NCBI GenBank assembly: GCA_001464615.1
Contig: LNFI01000028.1
Location: forward strand, 108,846 to 172,845
Origin: Sphingomonadales bacterium Ga0077557
GTDB taxonomy: Bacteria > Pseudomonadota > Alphaproteobacteria > Sphingomonadales > Sphingomonadaceae
Direction: 5' to 3'
Length of the DNA stretch: 64,000 nucleotides
Positions within the stretch are counted from its first letter, which is position 1, and each line of letters opens with the position of its first letter. The notes beneath the pieces are model-generated. The model was not told the origin of the DNA, ran no database searches, and was given only the letters and a program-made list of their open reading frames with translations. This document shows positions 7,677 to 16,912 of this stretch, in pieces. Both the position numbers and the translations under genes were made by a program.

Positions 7677-9110
7677 ATGCTGCGCTTGCGTCTTGCTTTG
7701 TCCGCCCTTGTCATCGTGCCGCTCGGTGCTTGTGCGGTTGGCCCAAACTATGCCCCGCCATCGCTTGGCAAGCTGGCGGTTCCCGATGCCTATAGTACGG
7801 CTGCTGTGCCGGGGCCGGTGGGGGATGGACGGCGCTGGTGGACGAGTTTCAACGACCCACAGCTGACGAGCATTATCGACCAAGCGCTGGAACGAAATCT
7901 CGATATTGCCCAGGCCGTTGCGCGCTTACGCCAGGCGCGGGAAGGGCTGATCCAGTCGCGCGCCAGCTTGCTCCCAAATGTCAGCGCCTCGCTTGGCTAT
8001 TCGCGCAACATCAACATACGCGGGCGGAGCTTTGGCAACATCACCAATGCCGGCATCGTCAACGAAAATTACTCGATCAGTGCCGATGCCAATTATCAGC
8101 TGGACATTTTTGGTGGGGTCCGTCGCGGGGTAGAGGCACAGCGCGGCGCGGTGCAGGCCAGCCAGTTCACGCTTGCTGATGTCCAGAATTCGATCGCTGC
8201 CGAAGTCGCGCGCAACTATATTCTGGCGCGATCGGCCCAGGCCAGCGCGGCGATCGCGCGCGGCAGTCTGGCCATTCAGGACGATAATCTCGATATTGCA
8301 GGCTTCCGGGTCCAGGCCGGTTTGGTGTCGTCGCTCGATGCCGAACAGTCCCGCGCCCAGCGCGCGCAGACGGCAACGCAGATCCCCAGCTTTGAACAGA
8401 ATTTCCAGCAGGCCGCCAATCGCCTTGGCGTGTTGACTGGGCAAGCCCCCGGCGCGCTGAAGGCCGAATTGACCGCAAACAAGCCCATCCCGGAAGGGCC
8501 TGGCGCGATCCCGGTTGGCGTGCCGGCCGATATCATTCGGCTGCGGCCTGATGTCCGCGCAGCAGAGCGTAATCTGGCGGCGGCGACGGCGCGGATCGGC
8601 GTTGCCCAGGCCGATCTCTATCCCGCGCTGAATATCGGCGCGAGCATCAGCACCAATGCCGGCACGATCAGCACGCTGGCTGATATTGTCACCGGACGGA
8701 TCATCGGCAGCCTTGCCCAAACCATCTTCGATGCCGGGCGTAACCGGTCGATCGTTCGATCACGCCGTGCCGCTGCTGAAGAATCGCTGGCGGCCTATCA
8801 AAGCACCGTGTTGACCGCGCTGGAAGATGTCGAAAACGCGCTGACGGCATTGGCGACCGCGCAGGCCCGCCAGCGCGATTTCGCGATTGCGGTCGATGCA
8901 TCGACCAACGCCGCAATCCTGGCACGTAGCCAATATCGTGCTGGCCTCACCGATATCACGACGCTCAACAACAGCGAATCCAGTCTGCTCTCGGCGCAAA
9001 GCGGCTTGAACACCGCGCGCGCTGATCAGGCTCAGGCGCTCGTTCAACTATATCTCGCCCTTGGCGGCGGATGGGACAGTGCTGTCCCGCCCGAACTCCC
9101 CGCCCAATAG
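7677..9110 (+). CDS. Outer membrane efflux lipoprotein, NodT/OprM family
   Basis: Outer membrane channel of a tripartite export system. The 477-residue protein has a lipoprotein signal peptide with lipobox LGAC, making Cys19 the lipidated residue, followed by the usual AVGPNY start of this family. Two repeated outer-membrane-efflux-protein domains cover about residues 60-250 and 270-465, with the characteristic AVARLRQAREGL and AERNLAAATARIGVAQADLYP helices. It is first in an operon with a membrane fusion protein and a MacB-type ABC transporter, so it is the natural exit duct for that pump. The operon begins after a gap of 73 bp from pccA. Confidence 0.93.
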   Translation: MLRLRLALSALVIVPLGACAVGPNYAPPSLGKLAVPDAYSTAAVPGPVGDGRRWWTSFNDPQLTSIIDQALERNLDIAQAVARLRQAREGLIQSRASLLPNVSASLGYSRNINIRGRSFGNITNAGIVNENYSISADANYQLDIFGGVRRGVEAQRGAVQASQFTLADVQNSIAAEVARNYILARSAQASAAIARGSLAIQDDNLDIAGFRVQAGLVSSLDAEQSRAQRAQTATQIPSFEQNFQQAANRLGVLTGQAPGALKAELTANKPIPEGPGAIPVGVPADIIRLRPDVRAAERNLAAATARIGVAQADLYPALNIGASISTNAGTISTLADIVTGRIIGSLAQTIFDAGRNRSIVRSRRAAAEESLAAYQSTVLTALEDVENALTALATAQARQRDFAIAVDASTNAAILARSQYRAGLTDITTLNNSESSLLSAQSGLNTARADQAQALVQLYLALGGGWDSAVPPELPAQ

Positions 9111-9135
9111 CCCCAGGACTCGCCCAGGAATCGCA

Positions 9136-10497
9136 ATGGCCAAAGCAAGCGCACCCGATCTGAACGATTTTCTCGGCAAGCGGGAAGTGCCCGCCTGGCG
9201 CCGGATCGGTAAATGGGTGTTGGTCGCGATCGGCGTCATTCTGCTGATTTTGTTGGCGATGCGGCTGTTCGCTCCGGCGGCTAAACCCAGTTACGCCACC
9301 GAAACCGCGCAAAAGGGCGTGTTGGTCGTCTCGGTTGCGGCGACGGGCAAGCTCGCGCCGACCAATCAGGTCGATGTCGGCTCGGAAGTGTCGGGGTTGG
9401 TTTCGAAAGTGCTTGTCGACGTCAATGATCGGGTGACCAAGGGGCAGCCGATCGCGATCATTGATCCGCAGCGTTTTCAGGATTCGGTCAACCAGAGCAG
9501 CGCCCAGCTCAATTCAAGCATTGCTTCCGTAGCACAAGCGCAGGCGACGCTTGCCCAGTCGAGCGCGCAGCTGGCGCGGTTGCAGGAAGTCAGTCGCTTG
9601 TCGCAAGGGCGGGTGCCGGCCAAGACCGAAATGGAGCAGGCCATTGCCGATCGCGACCGGGCTGTCGCCAATGTCCGCGCGGCTCAGGCCAATGTCAGCG
9701 CCGCGCGCGCCACGCTGTCGTCCAATCAGTATAATCTTGTCCGCGCGGTGATCCGATCACCGGTCAATGGCGTCATCCTCGCGCGTCAGGTTGAACCTGG
9801 GCAAACGGTGGCGGCCTCGTTCAATACGCCGACTTTGTTCGTGATCGCTGAAGATCTCACCCGGATGAAGCTGGAGGTAGCGATTGACGAAGCCGATGTC
9901 GGCGAAGTCATGGCCGGGCAGCAAGCCGACTTTACCGTCGATGCCTTTCCCGGTGCGACCTTCCCCGCCACGATCACGCGCGTTGATCTGGGGTCCAATC
10001 TGTCTGCGCAATCAGCGACGACAACCACCACGACGACCAACCAGGTCGTGAGCTATAGCGCCACGCTGGCGGTCTCCAATCCCGACATCAAGCTCCGGCC
10101 CGGCATGACGGCGACGGCCGATATCACCACCACCCGCAAAGAAAATGTCCTGCTGATCCCCAATGCGGCGCTGCGTTTTCGGCCGGGTGAGGGCGCTGCG
10201 GGGGCACAGGGCGGTGGCATCGCCAGTGCCTTTGGCCCGCCACGCCTGCGGCGGAGTGGCGAACGGACCGCAACTATTGGTCGTGGGTCGACCCAGACCA
10301 TTTATGTCCAACAGGCCGATGGCAGCCTGAAGGAAACCAGCATCGTCACCGGGAACACCAATGGATCAATGACTGAGGTCACGAGCGGCCCGCTAAAGCC
10401 GGGGATGAAGGTGGTGACCGGTCAGTTGGCGGCGGGTGCGGCGGCCAGCGGTGGCGCTGGTGCGCGGCAACGTAGCGGGGCGGGCGGTGGCCAGTAA
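9136..10497 (+). CDS. macA: Periplasmic adaptor of an ABC efflux pump (MacA-like, HlyD family)
   Basis: A 453-residue membrane fusion protein linking the inner membrane ABC transporter to the outer membrane channel. One N-terminal transmembrane helix (about 26-44) is followed by a lipoyl-like half-motif (VAATGKLAPTNQVDVGSEVSG), a coiled-coil hairpin (about 115-200) and beta-barrel domains. A Thr-rich stretch (ATTTTTTTNQ, about 295-305) and a Gly/Ala-rich tail are low-complexity. ATG 9136 was chosen because it gives the usual short cytoplasmic start before the helix and is preceded by CAGGAA; a longer TTG start at 9061 would overlap the previous gene. The substrate cannot be told from sequence; MacAB-type pumps export macrolides, peptides or siderophores. 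Confidence 0.92.
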   Translation: MAKASAPDLNDFLGKREVPAWRRIGKWVLVAIGVILLILLAMRLFAPAAKPSYATETAQKGVLVVSVAATGKLAPTNQVDVGSEVSGLVSKVLVDVNDRVTKGQPIAIIDPQRFQDSVNQSSAQLNSSIASVAQAQATLAQSSAQLARLQEVSRLSQGRVPAKTEMEQAIADRDRAVANVRAAQANVSAARATLSSNQYNLVRAVIRSPVNGVILARQVEPGQTVAASFNTPTLFVIAEDLTRMKLEVAIDEADVGEVMAGQQADFTVDAFPGATFPATITRVDLGSNLSAQSATTTTTTTNQVVSYSATLAVSNPDIKLRPGMTATADITTTRKENVLLIPNAALRFRPGEGAAGAQGGGIASAFGPPRLRRSGERTATIGRGSTQTIYVQQADGSLKETSIVTGNTNGSMTEVTSGPLKPGMKVVTGQLAAGAAASGGAGARQRSGAGGGQ

Positions 10498-10510
10498 CGC
10501 CCCTGCGCCA

Positions 10511-11233
10511 ATGTCTTCGGCCGGTCGCCCGCCGCTGATCTCGCTGCGCGGGGTCACCAAGGAATATGGCACGGGCCCGACGGCGTTTCAGGCGCTGAAG
10601 GGCGTCGACCTGGATATTGTTGAGGGCGATTTTGTTGCGGTGATGGGCCCGTCAGGATCGGGCAAATCGACGACGATGAATATTCTGGGCTGTCTCGACG
10701 TGCCCACCGCAGGCACTTTCCTGTTCAAGGGCCACCATGTCGAAACGCTAGACCGCGATGATCGCGCGCTGCTGCGCCGCAAATATCTGGGTTTCGTTTT
10801 TCAGGGGTTCAACCTGCTCGCGCGGACGACAGCGCTCGAAAATGTCGAGCTGCCGCTGCTTTATCGCGGCGACGCGCGCAAGGAACGCCATGATGCGGCG
10901 ATGGCGGCCCTCGATAAGGTTGGGCTCGCGCCGTGGTGGGACCATACGCCTGCGGAACTGTCCGGCGGTCAACAGCAGCGCGTGGCGATTGCCCGTGCGC
11001 TTGTTACCAATCCCGATGTGCTGCTCGCTGATGAGCCGACGGGTAATCTCGATTCCGAACGATCGCTGGAAATCATGGACCTGCTCACCACGCTCAATCG
11101 TACCCTTGGCATTACCGTGCTGATGGTCACGCATGAAGGCGAGATGGCGGCCTATGCTAACACGATCATTCATTTCAAAGACGGGCTGGTCGAACGGATC
11201 GAAACCGGCAAGCGCACGGCGGTAACGGCCTGA
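10511..11233 (+). CDS. MacB-like ABC transporter, ATP-binding protein
   Basis: A 240-residue nucleotide-binding subunit of the LolD/MacB type. Walker A is GPSGSGKST at residues 46-54, the signature is [15 protein letters not shown], and Walker B with the next motif reads [13 protein letters not shown]. The gene encodes the ATPase alone, with the permease on the next gene, unlike Escherichia coli MacB in which both are one chain. The ATG at 10511 lies just after the adaptor stop; a GTG at 10487 that overlaps the adaptor is an alternative. Its stop overlaps the permease ATG by one base (TGATG), so stoichiometric coupled expression is expected. Confidence 0.93.
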   Translation: MSSAGRPPLISLRGVTKEYGTGPTAFQALKGVDLDIVEGDFVAVMGPSGSGKSTTMNILGCLDVPTAGTFLFKGHHVETLDRDDRALLRRKYLGFVFQGFNLLARTTALENVELPLLYRGDARKERHDAAMAALDKVGLAPWWDHTPAELSGGQQQRVAIARALVTNPDVLLADEPTGNLDSERSLEIMDLLTTLNRTLGITVLMVTHEGEMAAYANTIIHFKDGLVERIETGKRTAVTA

Positions 11234-12441
11234 TGTTCTTCACCACCATCCTGCTCGCCCTACGCTCGATCGCACGCCACAAATTGCGTTCGTTCCTGAC
11301 GACGCTGGGCATCATCATCGGTGTTGCGGCGGTGGTGACGATGGTCACGCTTGGCCGGGCGACGACGGCGGCCGTGCAGGCCTCGATCGCCTCGCTTGGC
11401 ACCAATATTCTGCAGATTCGTCCCGGACAGGGCTTTGGACGCGGCGGCGGTGGCCCGCGCCCACCCGATTTCAAAGCAGGCGACGTCATCGCGATCCGCC
11501 AGCAGATCGCGGGCGTAACGGCAGTCGCGGCCCAGGCCCAATCGAGCGGCACCGCCATCTATGAAGGCGCCAATTGGTCGACCACGATCAATGGCACCGA
11601 CAATAGTTATTTCCGGGTCCAGCCCTGGCCGCTGGTCGCTGGCCGCACCTTTACGACCCAGGAGGAACAGGCGGGCAAATCGGTTTGCTTGCTGGGGAAT
11701 ACGGTCAAAAAAAACCTGTACCGTGACGCTGATCCGCTTGGCACGCGGATGCGAATTGCGGGCGTCAGCTGCGATGTCATCGGCGTGTTGTCAGCGCGTG
11801 GCCAGGCGGGCTTTGGCGGCGATCAGGATGATATTGTGCTGATGCCGCTGAAAATGGTGCAACGTCGATTGACCGGGAACCGCGACGTCCGGCTGATGCT
11901 GGTCGGCGTCGATCAGGCCTATTCGACCACGCGTGTGCAATCGGCGGTAACTGAATTGCTCAAGGAACGACGCGGGATTACGCCCGGCAAAGACGATGAT
12001 TTCTTCGTGTTCGATACCAAACAGATCAACGATACCGTGGCGACAACCACCGGGCTGTTGACGGGCATCGTCACGGCGGTGGCCTCTATCAGCCTGATCG
12101 TCGGCGGGATCGGCATCATGAACATCATGCTGGTGTCGGTGACCGAACGGACTCGCGAAATCGGTATCCGCCTCGCCATCGGCGCGGTTGCGCGCGAGGT
12201 GCTGATGCAGTTTCTGATCGAGGCGATTGCGCTATCGTGCCTGGGTGGGTTGATAGGCCTGGTCGTCGCACAAGGGGTGATATTGCTGCTGGTGCCGGTG
12301 CTGAAGGTCAGCTGGTTGTTTGATCCGCAGATCAACATCATCGCCTTTGCAATTTCGGCGATGATCGGGGTGATTTTCGGCTATTTTCCCGCGCGCCGCG
12401 CCGCCGGCCTCAACCCGATCGACGCGCTGCGCCACGAATAG
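11233..12441 (+). CDS. MacB-like ABC transporter, permease protein
   Basis: A 402-residue FtsX/MacB-family permease. One N-terminal helix (about 18-40) is followed by a large periplasmic domain (about 45-270, MacB-PCD type) and three C-terminal helices (about 280-395) carrying the family motif GGIGIMNIMLVSVTERTREIGIRLAIGA. Such permeases act as mechanotransmitters, using ATP hydrolysis in the cytoplasm to move the periplasmic domains and drive substrate through the outer membrane channel. It ends the operon and converges with the phenylalanine hydroxylase gene 18 bp away. A glycine/proline run near residue 68 is unusual but does not break the frame. Confidence 0.93.
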   Translation: MFFTTILLALRSIARHKLRSFLTTLGIIIGVAAVVTMVTLGRATTAAVQASIASLGTNILQIRPGQGFGRGGGGPRPPDFKAGDVIAIRQQIAGVTAVAAQAQSSGTAIYEGANWSTTINGTDNSYFRVQPWPLVAGRTFTTQEEQAGKSVCLLGNTVKKNLYRDADPLGTRMRIAGVSCDVIGVLSARGQAGFGGDQDDIVLMPLKMVQRRLTGNRDVRLMLVGVDQAYSTTRVQSAVTELLKERRGITPGKDDDFFVFDTKQINDTVATTTGLLTGIVTAVASISLIVGGIGIMNIMLVSVTERTREIGIRLAIGAVAREVLMQFLIEAIALSCLGGLIGLVVAQGVILLLVPVLKVSWLFDPQINIIAFAISAMIGVIFGYFPARRAAGLNPIDALRHE

Positions 12442-12459
12442 GCAAGCGCCAGCTGGGCG

Positions 12460-13338
12460 CTATCCCCGGTCCTTATCCCGTTCCCGCGCATATGCCTGCG
12501 TCCCGCGCGTGATCACCACATCGTCCGGTAGGATATCGGCAATGGCGATATCGGGCAGTGGCTTGATCGCCTCATAAAGCGGCGCGAAATCGGTTTCCAC
12601 CGTGACGCGCAGCAATTCTTCATAGCTGGGGATCACGAAGTAATTCTGCTGAAAATCGTCGATCCGGTAATCGGTGCGCATCACCCGCTGCAGATCGAAG
12701 CCGATCCGGTTGGGGCTGGGGTCATCAAGCGCAAAGCGACTTTCCGACGCGCTGGAGACAATGCCCGCCCCATAAATACGCAAGCCTTCGGGGTCAGCGA
12801 TCAGCCCGAATTCGACCGTGTACCAGTAGAGCCGACTGAGATAGCCAAGCCCGCCCAGCCCCAACGCACGCTGGCCCCCTTTGCCGTAAGCAACACAGTA
12901 ATCGGCAAAGACCGGATCAGCGAGCATCGGCACATGGCCGAACACATCGTGAAAAACATCGGGTTCCTGCAGATAATCGAGCTGATCGGCGCCACGGATG
13001 AAATTGCCCGCGACGAAGCGGCGATTGGCCATGTGATCGAAAAACACATCATCGGGCACCAGGCCGTGCACCGCCACCACCTGCCACCCGGTCAGTTTCA
13101 TCAGCCGTTCGGAAAGCTCCTCGAAATTGGGAATGCCCGATTTCGATAGCTGCAGCGCGTCCAGTCCGCGCAAAAACGCGGTTGAAGCCCGACCGGGCAG
13201 GAGTTTCACCTGCCGCGCGTAGAGCGTGTCCCACACCAAATGCTCCGCCGGCGTGAAGCGCGCCCAATCTTGCGGCACGGTCCAGTCGGCAGCGGCACCC
13301 GGTGGCGGGCGATCGAGAACATGCGTTTGATCTTCCAT
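12460..13338 (-). CDS. phhA: Phenylalanine 4-monooxygenase
   Basis: Pterin- and iron-dependent hydroxylase that converts phenylalanine to tyrosine. The 292-residue catalytic-domain protein has the facial-triad iron ligands His130 and His135 (motif HDVFGH) and Glu176 (YTVEFGL). It lacks the N-terminal ACT regulatory domain of the animal enzymes, as usual for bacterial forms. ATG at 13338 gives the complete family N-terminus. It is transcribed away from the DUF2459 gene that begins about 50 bp away, so the two share a short divergent promoter region. No pterin recycling gene is adjacent. Confidence 0.96.
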   Translation of the reverse strand: MEDQTHVLDRPPPGAAADWTVPQDWARFTPAEHLVWDTLYARQVKLLPGRASTAFLRGLDALQLSKSGIPNFEELSERLMKLTGWQVVAVHGLVPDDVFFDHMANRRFVAGNFIRGADQLDYLQEPDVFHDVFGHVPMLADPVFADYCVAYGKGGQRALGLGGLGYLSRLYWYTVEFGLIADPEGLRIYGAGIVSSASESRFALDDPSPNRIGFDLQRVMRTDYRIDDFQQNYFVIPSYEELLRVTVETDFAPLYEAIKPLPDIAIADILPDDVVITRGTQAYARERDKDRG

Positions 13339-13390
13339 TGCCTTGTCATATCACAAACTAACCGGGTCTGGAAAAGAGGGGGATCCCGCT

Positions 13391-14050
13391 GTGGCGCGAT
13401 TATGGGCGTTTGTGGAACTGGTGATCGGTGCAATCGCGGTCGTCTTGCTTGGTTATGGCGCGGCGGGGATGATCGGTGGCGTCCTGCCCGCCAATGTCGG
13501 CTGGCAGGCCCCGGCCCATGGTGTGCCGATCGTCGTTGAAACCAACGGCATTCACACCGGCATCATCGTACCGATGACGGCGGTCGGTGTTGATTGGCGC
13601 GATATCGCCCAGCCAGCCGATATTGCCGATCCCCGATTGGCGGCGCGCGGCTATCTGGCGATTGGCTGGGGTGAGCGCGCCTTTTATCTCGGCACCCCGC
13701 GCTGGACCGACATTCGTCTATCCACCACCCTGCATGCGGCGACCGGCAGCGATGAGACATTGGTGCATATCGAGCATGTGTCCTGGCCAGCGCCTGGCGA
13801 GGATCAGCGCGTGGTCGTGTTGCGCCCAGCCGAATATCGCCGCCTCGCCACTTTCATCCGCGCCAGTATGGACGGTGCCCACCCGGCGCATCGTTTCGGC
13901 TATGATCGCCATGATGTCTTTTATCAGGGCCGGGGGCGCTATGACGCGATTCGGACGTGCAATGCCTGGACGGGGGACGCGCTGCGCCATGCCGGGGTGC
14001 GGATTGGGGTGTGGACGCCCTTTTCAGTGACCGTGATGGGCTGGTTCTGA
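13391..14050 (+). CDS. DUF2459 (TIGR02117) family membrane-anchored protein
   Basis: A 219-residue protein with one N-terminal hydrophobic helix (about 5-32) followed by an extracytoplasmic domain. The VVETNGIHTGIIVP, GWGERAFYLGTP and TCNAWTGDALRHAG blocks mark the DUF2459/TIGR02117 family, which is widespread in alphaproteobacteria and has been noted near polyhydroxyalkanoate or urease genes in some genomes; no function is established. The Cys in TCNAW and the His in GIHTG are conserved-looking and could be catalytic, which is conjecture. GTG 13391 was chosen because AGAGGGGG lies about 8 bases upstream; an upstream TTG has no such site. Confidence 0.8.
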   Translation: MARLWAFVELVIGAIAVVLLGYGAAGMIGGVLPANVGWQAPAHGVPIVVETNGIHTGIIVPMTAVGVDWRDIAQPADIADPRLAARGYLAIGWGERAFYLGTPRWTDIRLSTTLHAATGSDETLVHIEHVSWPAPGEDQRVVVLRPAEYRRLATFIRASMDGAHPAHRFGYDRHDVFYQGRGRYDAIRTCNAWTGDALRHAGVRIGVWTPFSVTVMGWF

Positions 14051-14107
14051 GTGTTGAGCGCACCAAAATCTGGATTCCGCCGCACCATTATGGGCTAAAT
14101 ACCGACA

Positions 14108-15424
14108 ATGGACAAAAAAGCACGACGCACGCCCGAAATCGTCATCATCGGAGCCGGGTTCGGCGGGCTGGCGGTGGCGCGCGGGCTGCGCGGGGCCAAG
14201 GCCAATGTCACGCTGATTGATCGGCAGAACCATCATCTCTTCCAGCCCTTGCTGTACCAAGTCGCGACGGCGGCGCTGTCGCCTGCCGATATTGCCGCGC
14301 CGATCCGCGCCATCGTTCGCCGCTATCGCAACACCCGCGTGCTGCTCGACAGCGTCGTTTCGGTCGATCGTGAAGCGCGCCTTGTCCAGCTCGAAAGCGG
14401 CACATCGCTGCCCTATGACGCGTTGGTGATCGCGACGGGTGCGCGCCACAGCTATTTCGGGCGCGAAGATTGGGCCGGAGACGCGCCGGGCATCAAGACG
14501 ATCGACGACGCGATCAAGGTGCGCTCCAAGATTCTCGTCGCAATGGAGCGCGCCGAGACCGATCGGCAGGAAAATCCAGTGACCCGGTCGCAGCATTTGA
14601 CTTTCATTGTGATCGGCGGCGGCCCGACCGGGGTCGAGATGGCGGGCGCGATTGCTGAGCTGACGCGCCATGCCGCTGACCTGGATTTCCGGCATCTATC
14701 GCCCAGCTGCGTGCGCGTGATGTTGGTCCAGTCGGCCCCCCGACTATTGGCCGCGTTTCCGGCCGATCTTGCGGAAAAGGCGAAAGCATCGCTCGAGCAT
14801 CTCGGCGTTGAGGTCAGACTTGGCAATCGGGTCACCAACATCACGGCTGATTCGGTGATGATTGGCGACGAACGGTTGAGCGCGGCGGTGATTGTCTGGG
14901 CGGCGGGGGTAAAGGCCTCACCGGCAGCCGCCTGGCTGGGCGCGGAGGCAGACCGGGCCGGGCGCGTTATCGTCAAACCCAATATGAGCGTGCCGGGCCA
15001 TCCCGATATCTTCGTGATCGGTGATACATCTTCGGTCGAAGGGGCAGGGGGGCGACCAGTGCCGGGCGTTGCCCCCGCAGCCAAGCAGCAGGGCCAGTTT
15101 GTCGCCCGCGTCATCCGCGCCACCATCCGCCGCCGCCGACCGCCCCGGCGCTTCAAGTACAAGGATTACGGTAATCTGGCGACGATTGGCCGCAAGCGCG
15201 CCGTCGCTGATTTCGGGCGCACCAAGCTCAGCGGCTTTTCGGCCTGGTTCGTCTGGTCAACCGCGCATCTTTTCTACCTGTCCGATTTCCGCAGCCGGAT
15301 CACCGTTGGGACACAATGGTTGTGGAGCTACATCACCTTCGATCGCGGCGCGCGGCTGATCACCGGGCTGGGCGATGGGATGATGCCGACAACGGTGTGG
15401 ACGGACGACGCGCCCAAGGGGTGA
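14108..15424 (+). CDS. ndh: Type II NADH dehydrogenase (NDH-2-like)
   Basis: A 438-residue flavoprotein that transfers electrons from NADH to quinone without pumping protons. Two Rossmann folds are visible: the FAD site at the N-terminus (IVIIGAGFGGLAVARGL, about 11-27) and the NADH site in the middle (FIVIGGGPTGVEMAGAI, about 165-181). The later VFVIGDTSS-like block (IFVIGDTSSVEG) closes the flavin site, and the C-terminal region has the amphipathic membrane-binding character of this family. It stands alone, between the DUF2459 gene and an esterase gene. A related quinone or sulfide oxidoreductase is the main alternative, but the LYQVATAALSPADIA block favours NDH-2. Confidence 0.92.
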   Translation: MDKKARRTPEIVIIGAGFGGLAVARGLRGAKANVTLIDRQNHHLFQPLLYQVATAALSPADIAAPIRAIVRRYRNTRVLLDSVVSVDREARLVQLESGTSLPYDALVIATGARHSYFGREDWAGDAPGIKTIDDAIKVRSKILVAMERAETDRQENPVTRSQHLTFIVIGGGPTGVEMAGAIAELTRHAADLDFRHLSPSCVRVMLVQSAPRLLAAFPADLAEKAKASLEHLGVEVRLGNRVTNITADSVMIGDERLSAAVIVWAAGVKASPAAAWLGAEADRAGRVIVKPNMSVPGHPDIFVIGDTSSVEGAGGRPVPGVAPAAKQQGQFVARVIRATIRRRRPPRRFKYKDYGNLATIGRKRAVADFGRTKLSGFSAWFVWSTAHLFYLSDFRSRITVGTQWLWSYITFDRGARLITGLGDGMMPTTVWTDDAPKG

Positions 15425-15572
15425 CGGGGGGCGGCGGGCGGTAACCTCGCCCCTTTGGATGACCGCAGTTGCTCGACATGGCTCATGCCGGTAATCCTGC
15501 TGCCCTGCATACAGCTTAGCGCAGGGGCATCGACTGATCGTCCCTTCGCTCTTCGAAACGGGAGAGACGGAT

Positions 15573-16583
15573 TTGTCGTGGAAAGGCGCTATTGCCCCTT
15601 CGTTTCTCGTTGCAATTGGCCTCGCTGCATCGGCATGCGGTCAGGCAATCAAGGCTGACAGCGCACCTGCCAAAGTGGAGGTTCCGAAGGTGGAGCGCGC
15701 GGGCATTTGGCAGCCAACGGCTGGCGGCACACAGGTGGCGCTCTGGCCGGCAAACGTGGTGCTCGTCAAACCTGACTCAGGCGATCATCCTGAGGCGACC
15801 GGCAATGGCTCACCGCTTGTCGGGGGGCGCAAATGGCATTGGGCGAGCTATATCACGCGCCCGACCATGACGATCTACCGGCCAAAAGGGCGGAACACGG
15901 GAGCGACAATGCTGGTCTTGCCCGGCGGTGGATTTTACGCCGTGGCGACCGATCTTGAAGGCACCGAAATCTGCGATTGGGTGGTCCTGCAGGGCATGAC
16001 CTGCGTCATGCTGAAATACCGGACGCCGCAAGTGTGGCCGCGGGAGAATGGGCGGCAGCAGCGGCCAAAGCTGCTGCTCGGTTTGGAAGATGCCCAGCGC
16101 GCGATGGGATTGTTGCGCCAAAGCGCCGCCACCTATGGCATCGATCCACACAAGATTGGCGTGATCGGCTTTTCAGCGGGTGCCTATCTTGTGGCGAATA
16201 TGAGCAATACCGAAGAACGCACCTATCCGCTTGCCGACGCGGCTGACCGACAATCGCCCCGTCCCGACTTCGCGATCGTCGCTTACACCGCCCGCATGCT
16301 GGACGACAGCAAGGGCAGGAACAGTCTCGAACTCAAGCCATGGGTCACGATAAGTCCCAAGGCCCCGCCAACGCTGATCATTCATGCCATGAACGACCCT
16401 GTGGACGATGTCCGTGAGCCAATGGCCTATGCGCTGGCGCTGAATGATGCGGGCGTGCCGGTCGATATGCGTCTCTATGCAAAGGGGGGCCATGCCTTTG
16501 GGATGCGGCCGACCGCTGATCCGGTCACCACGGCATGGCCGGGACACGTCAAGCAGTGGCTGCATGACATCGGCATATTGTAA
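15573..16583 (+). CDS. Exported alpha/beta hydrolase, acetyl-xylan-esterase-like lipoprotein
   Basis: A 336-residue protein with a secretion signal whose end (LAASAC) looks like a lipobox, so it may be a lipoprotein anchored in the envelope. The alpha/beta hydrolase fold shows an oxyanion block LVLPGGGFYAV, the nucleophile elbow GFSAGAYL with Ser as the presumed nucleophile, an Asp in HAMNDPVDDV and a His in AKGGHAFGM. This set resembles esterases of the BD-FAE/acetyl xylan esterase type. The start is a TTG at 15573 with GGGAGAG about 7 bases upstream; no ATG fits the signal peptide. Natural substrate is unknown, though deacetylation of plant polysaccharide is plausible. Confidence 0.82.
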   Translation: MSWKGAIAPSFLVAIGLAASACGQAIKADSAPAKVEVPKVERAGIWQPTAGGTQVALWPANVVLVKPDSGDHPEATGNGSPLVGGRKWHWASYITRPTMTIYRPKGRNTGATMLVLPGGGFYAVATDLEGTEICDWVVLQGMTCVMLKYRTPQVWPRENGRQQRPKLLLGLEDAQRAMGLLRQSAATYGIDPHKIGVIGFSAGAYLVANMSNTEERTYPLADAADRQSPRPDFAIVAYTARMLDDSKGRNSLELKPWVTISPKAPPTLIIHAMNDPVDDVREPMAYALALNDAGVPVDMRLYAKGGHAFGMRPTADPVTTAWPGHVKQWLHDIGIL

Positions 16584-16619
16584 CGCGAAGGACGGTGCTT
16601 TCAGCCCGCCAGAATCGGC

Positions 16620-16895
16620 TCAATATGCGCCGTCGGGATAGCCATCGTCGCACGCATCGCGGTCATGCCGACAGCGGCGCTCAGCGGCGCGGCGTTCGCG
16701 ATCTTCGCGCGCTTCGGCTTTGCGGGCTTTGCGCCCCGCCTTGCGATCGGCCTCGTCCTGGCTGGTGGTTGCCCAGTCGGCGGTCTGGCTGGCGATCTTG
16801 ACCGGCGCGGTGACGATCCCCACCGCCGTTGTCGCCAGGCAGCCGCCGAGCGCAATCGGTGCAATCGCCAAGGTGAAGACAGCAATCATCCGCAT
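16620..16895 (-). CDS. Small lipoprotein of unknown function
   Basis: A 91-residue protein with a signal peptide ending in lipobox LGGC, so Cys19 would be lipidated. The mature part begins with LATTAVGIVTAPVK, a segment common in small sphingomonad lipoproteins, and continues as a highly charged Arg/Lys/Glu/Asp-rich helix with two cysteines near the C-terminus. No enzymatic motif is seen. It lies downstream of the glycerophosphodiesterase gene on the same strand with a 17 bp gap, so they may be cotranscribed. Confidence 0.72.
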   Translation of the reverse strand: MRMIAVFTLAIAPIALGGCLATTAVGIVTAPVKIASQTADWATTSQDEADRKAGRKARKAEAREDRERRAAERRCRHDRDACDDGYPDGAY

Positions 16896-16912
16896 CCGTC
16901 AGGCTCCCGCCC

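Noticed and set aside
9985..10050. Thr-rich stretch in the MacA-like adaptor as another repeat insertion
   Set aside because: It is a short low-complexity run (ACCACCACGACGACC) without inverted arms and falls in a variable part of adaptor proteins.
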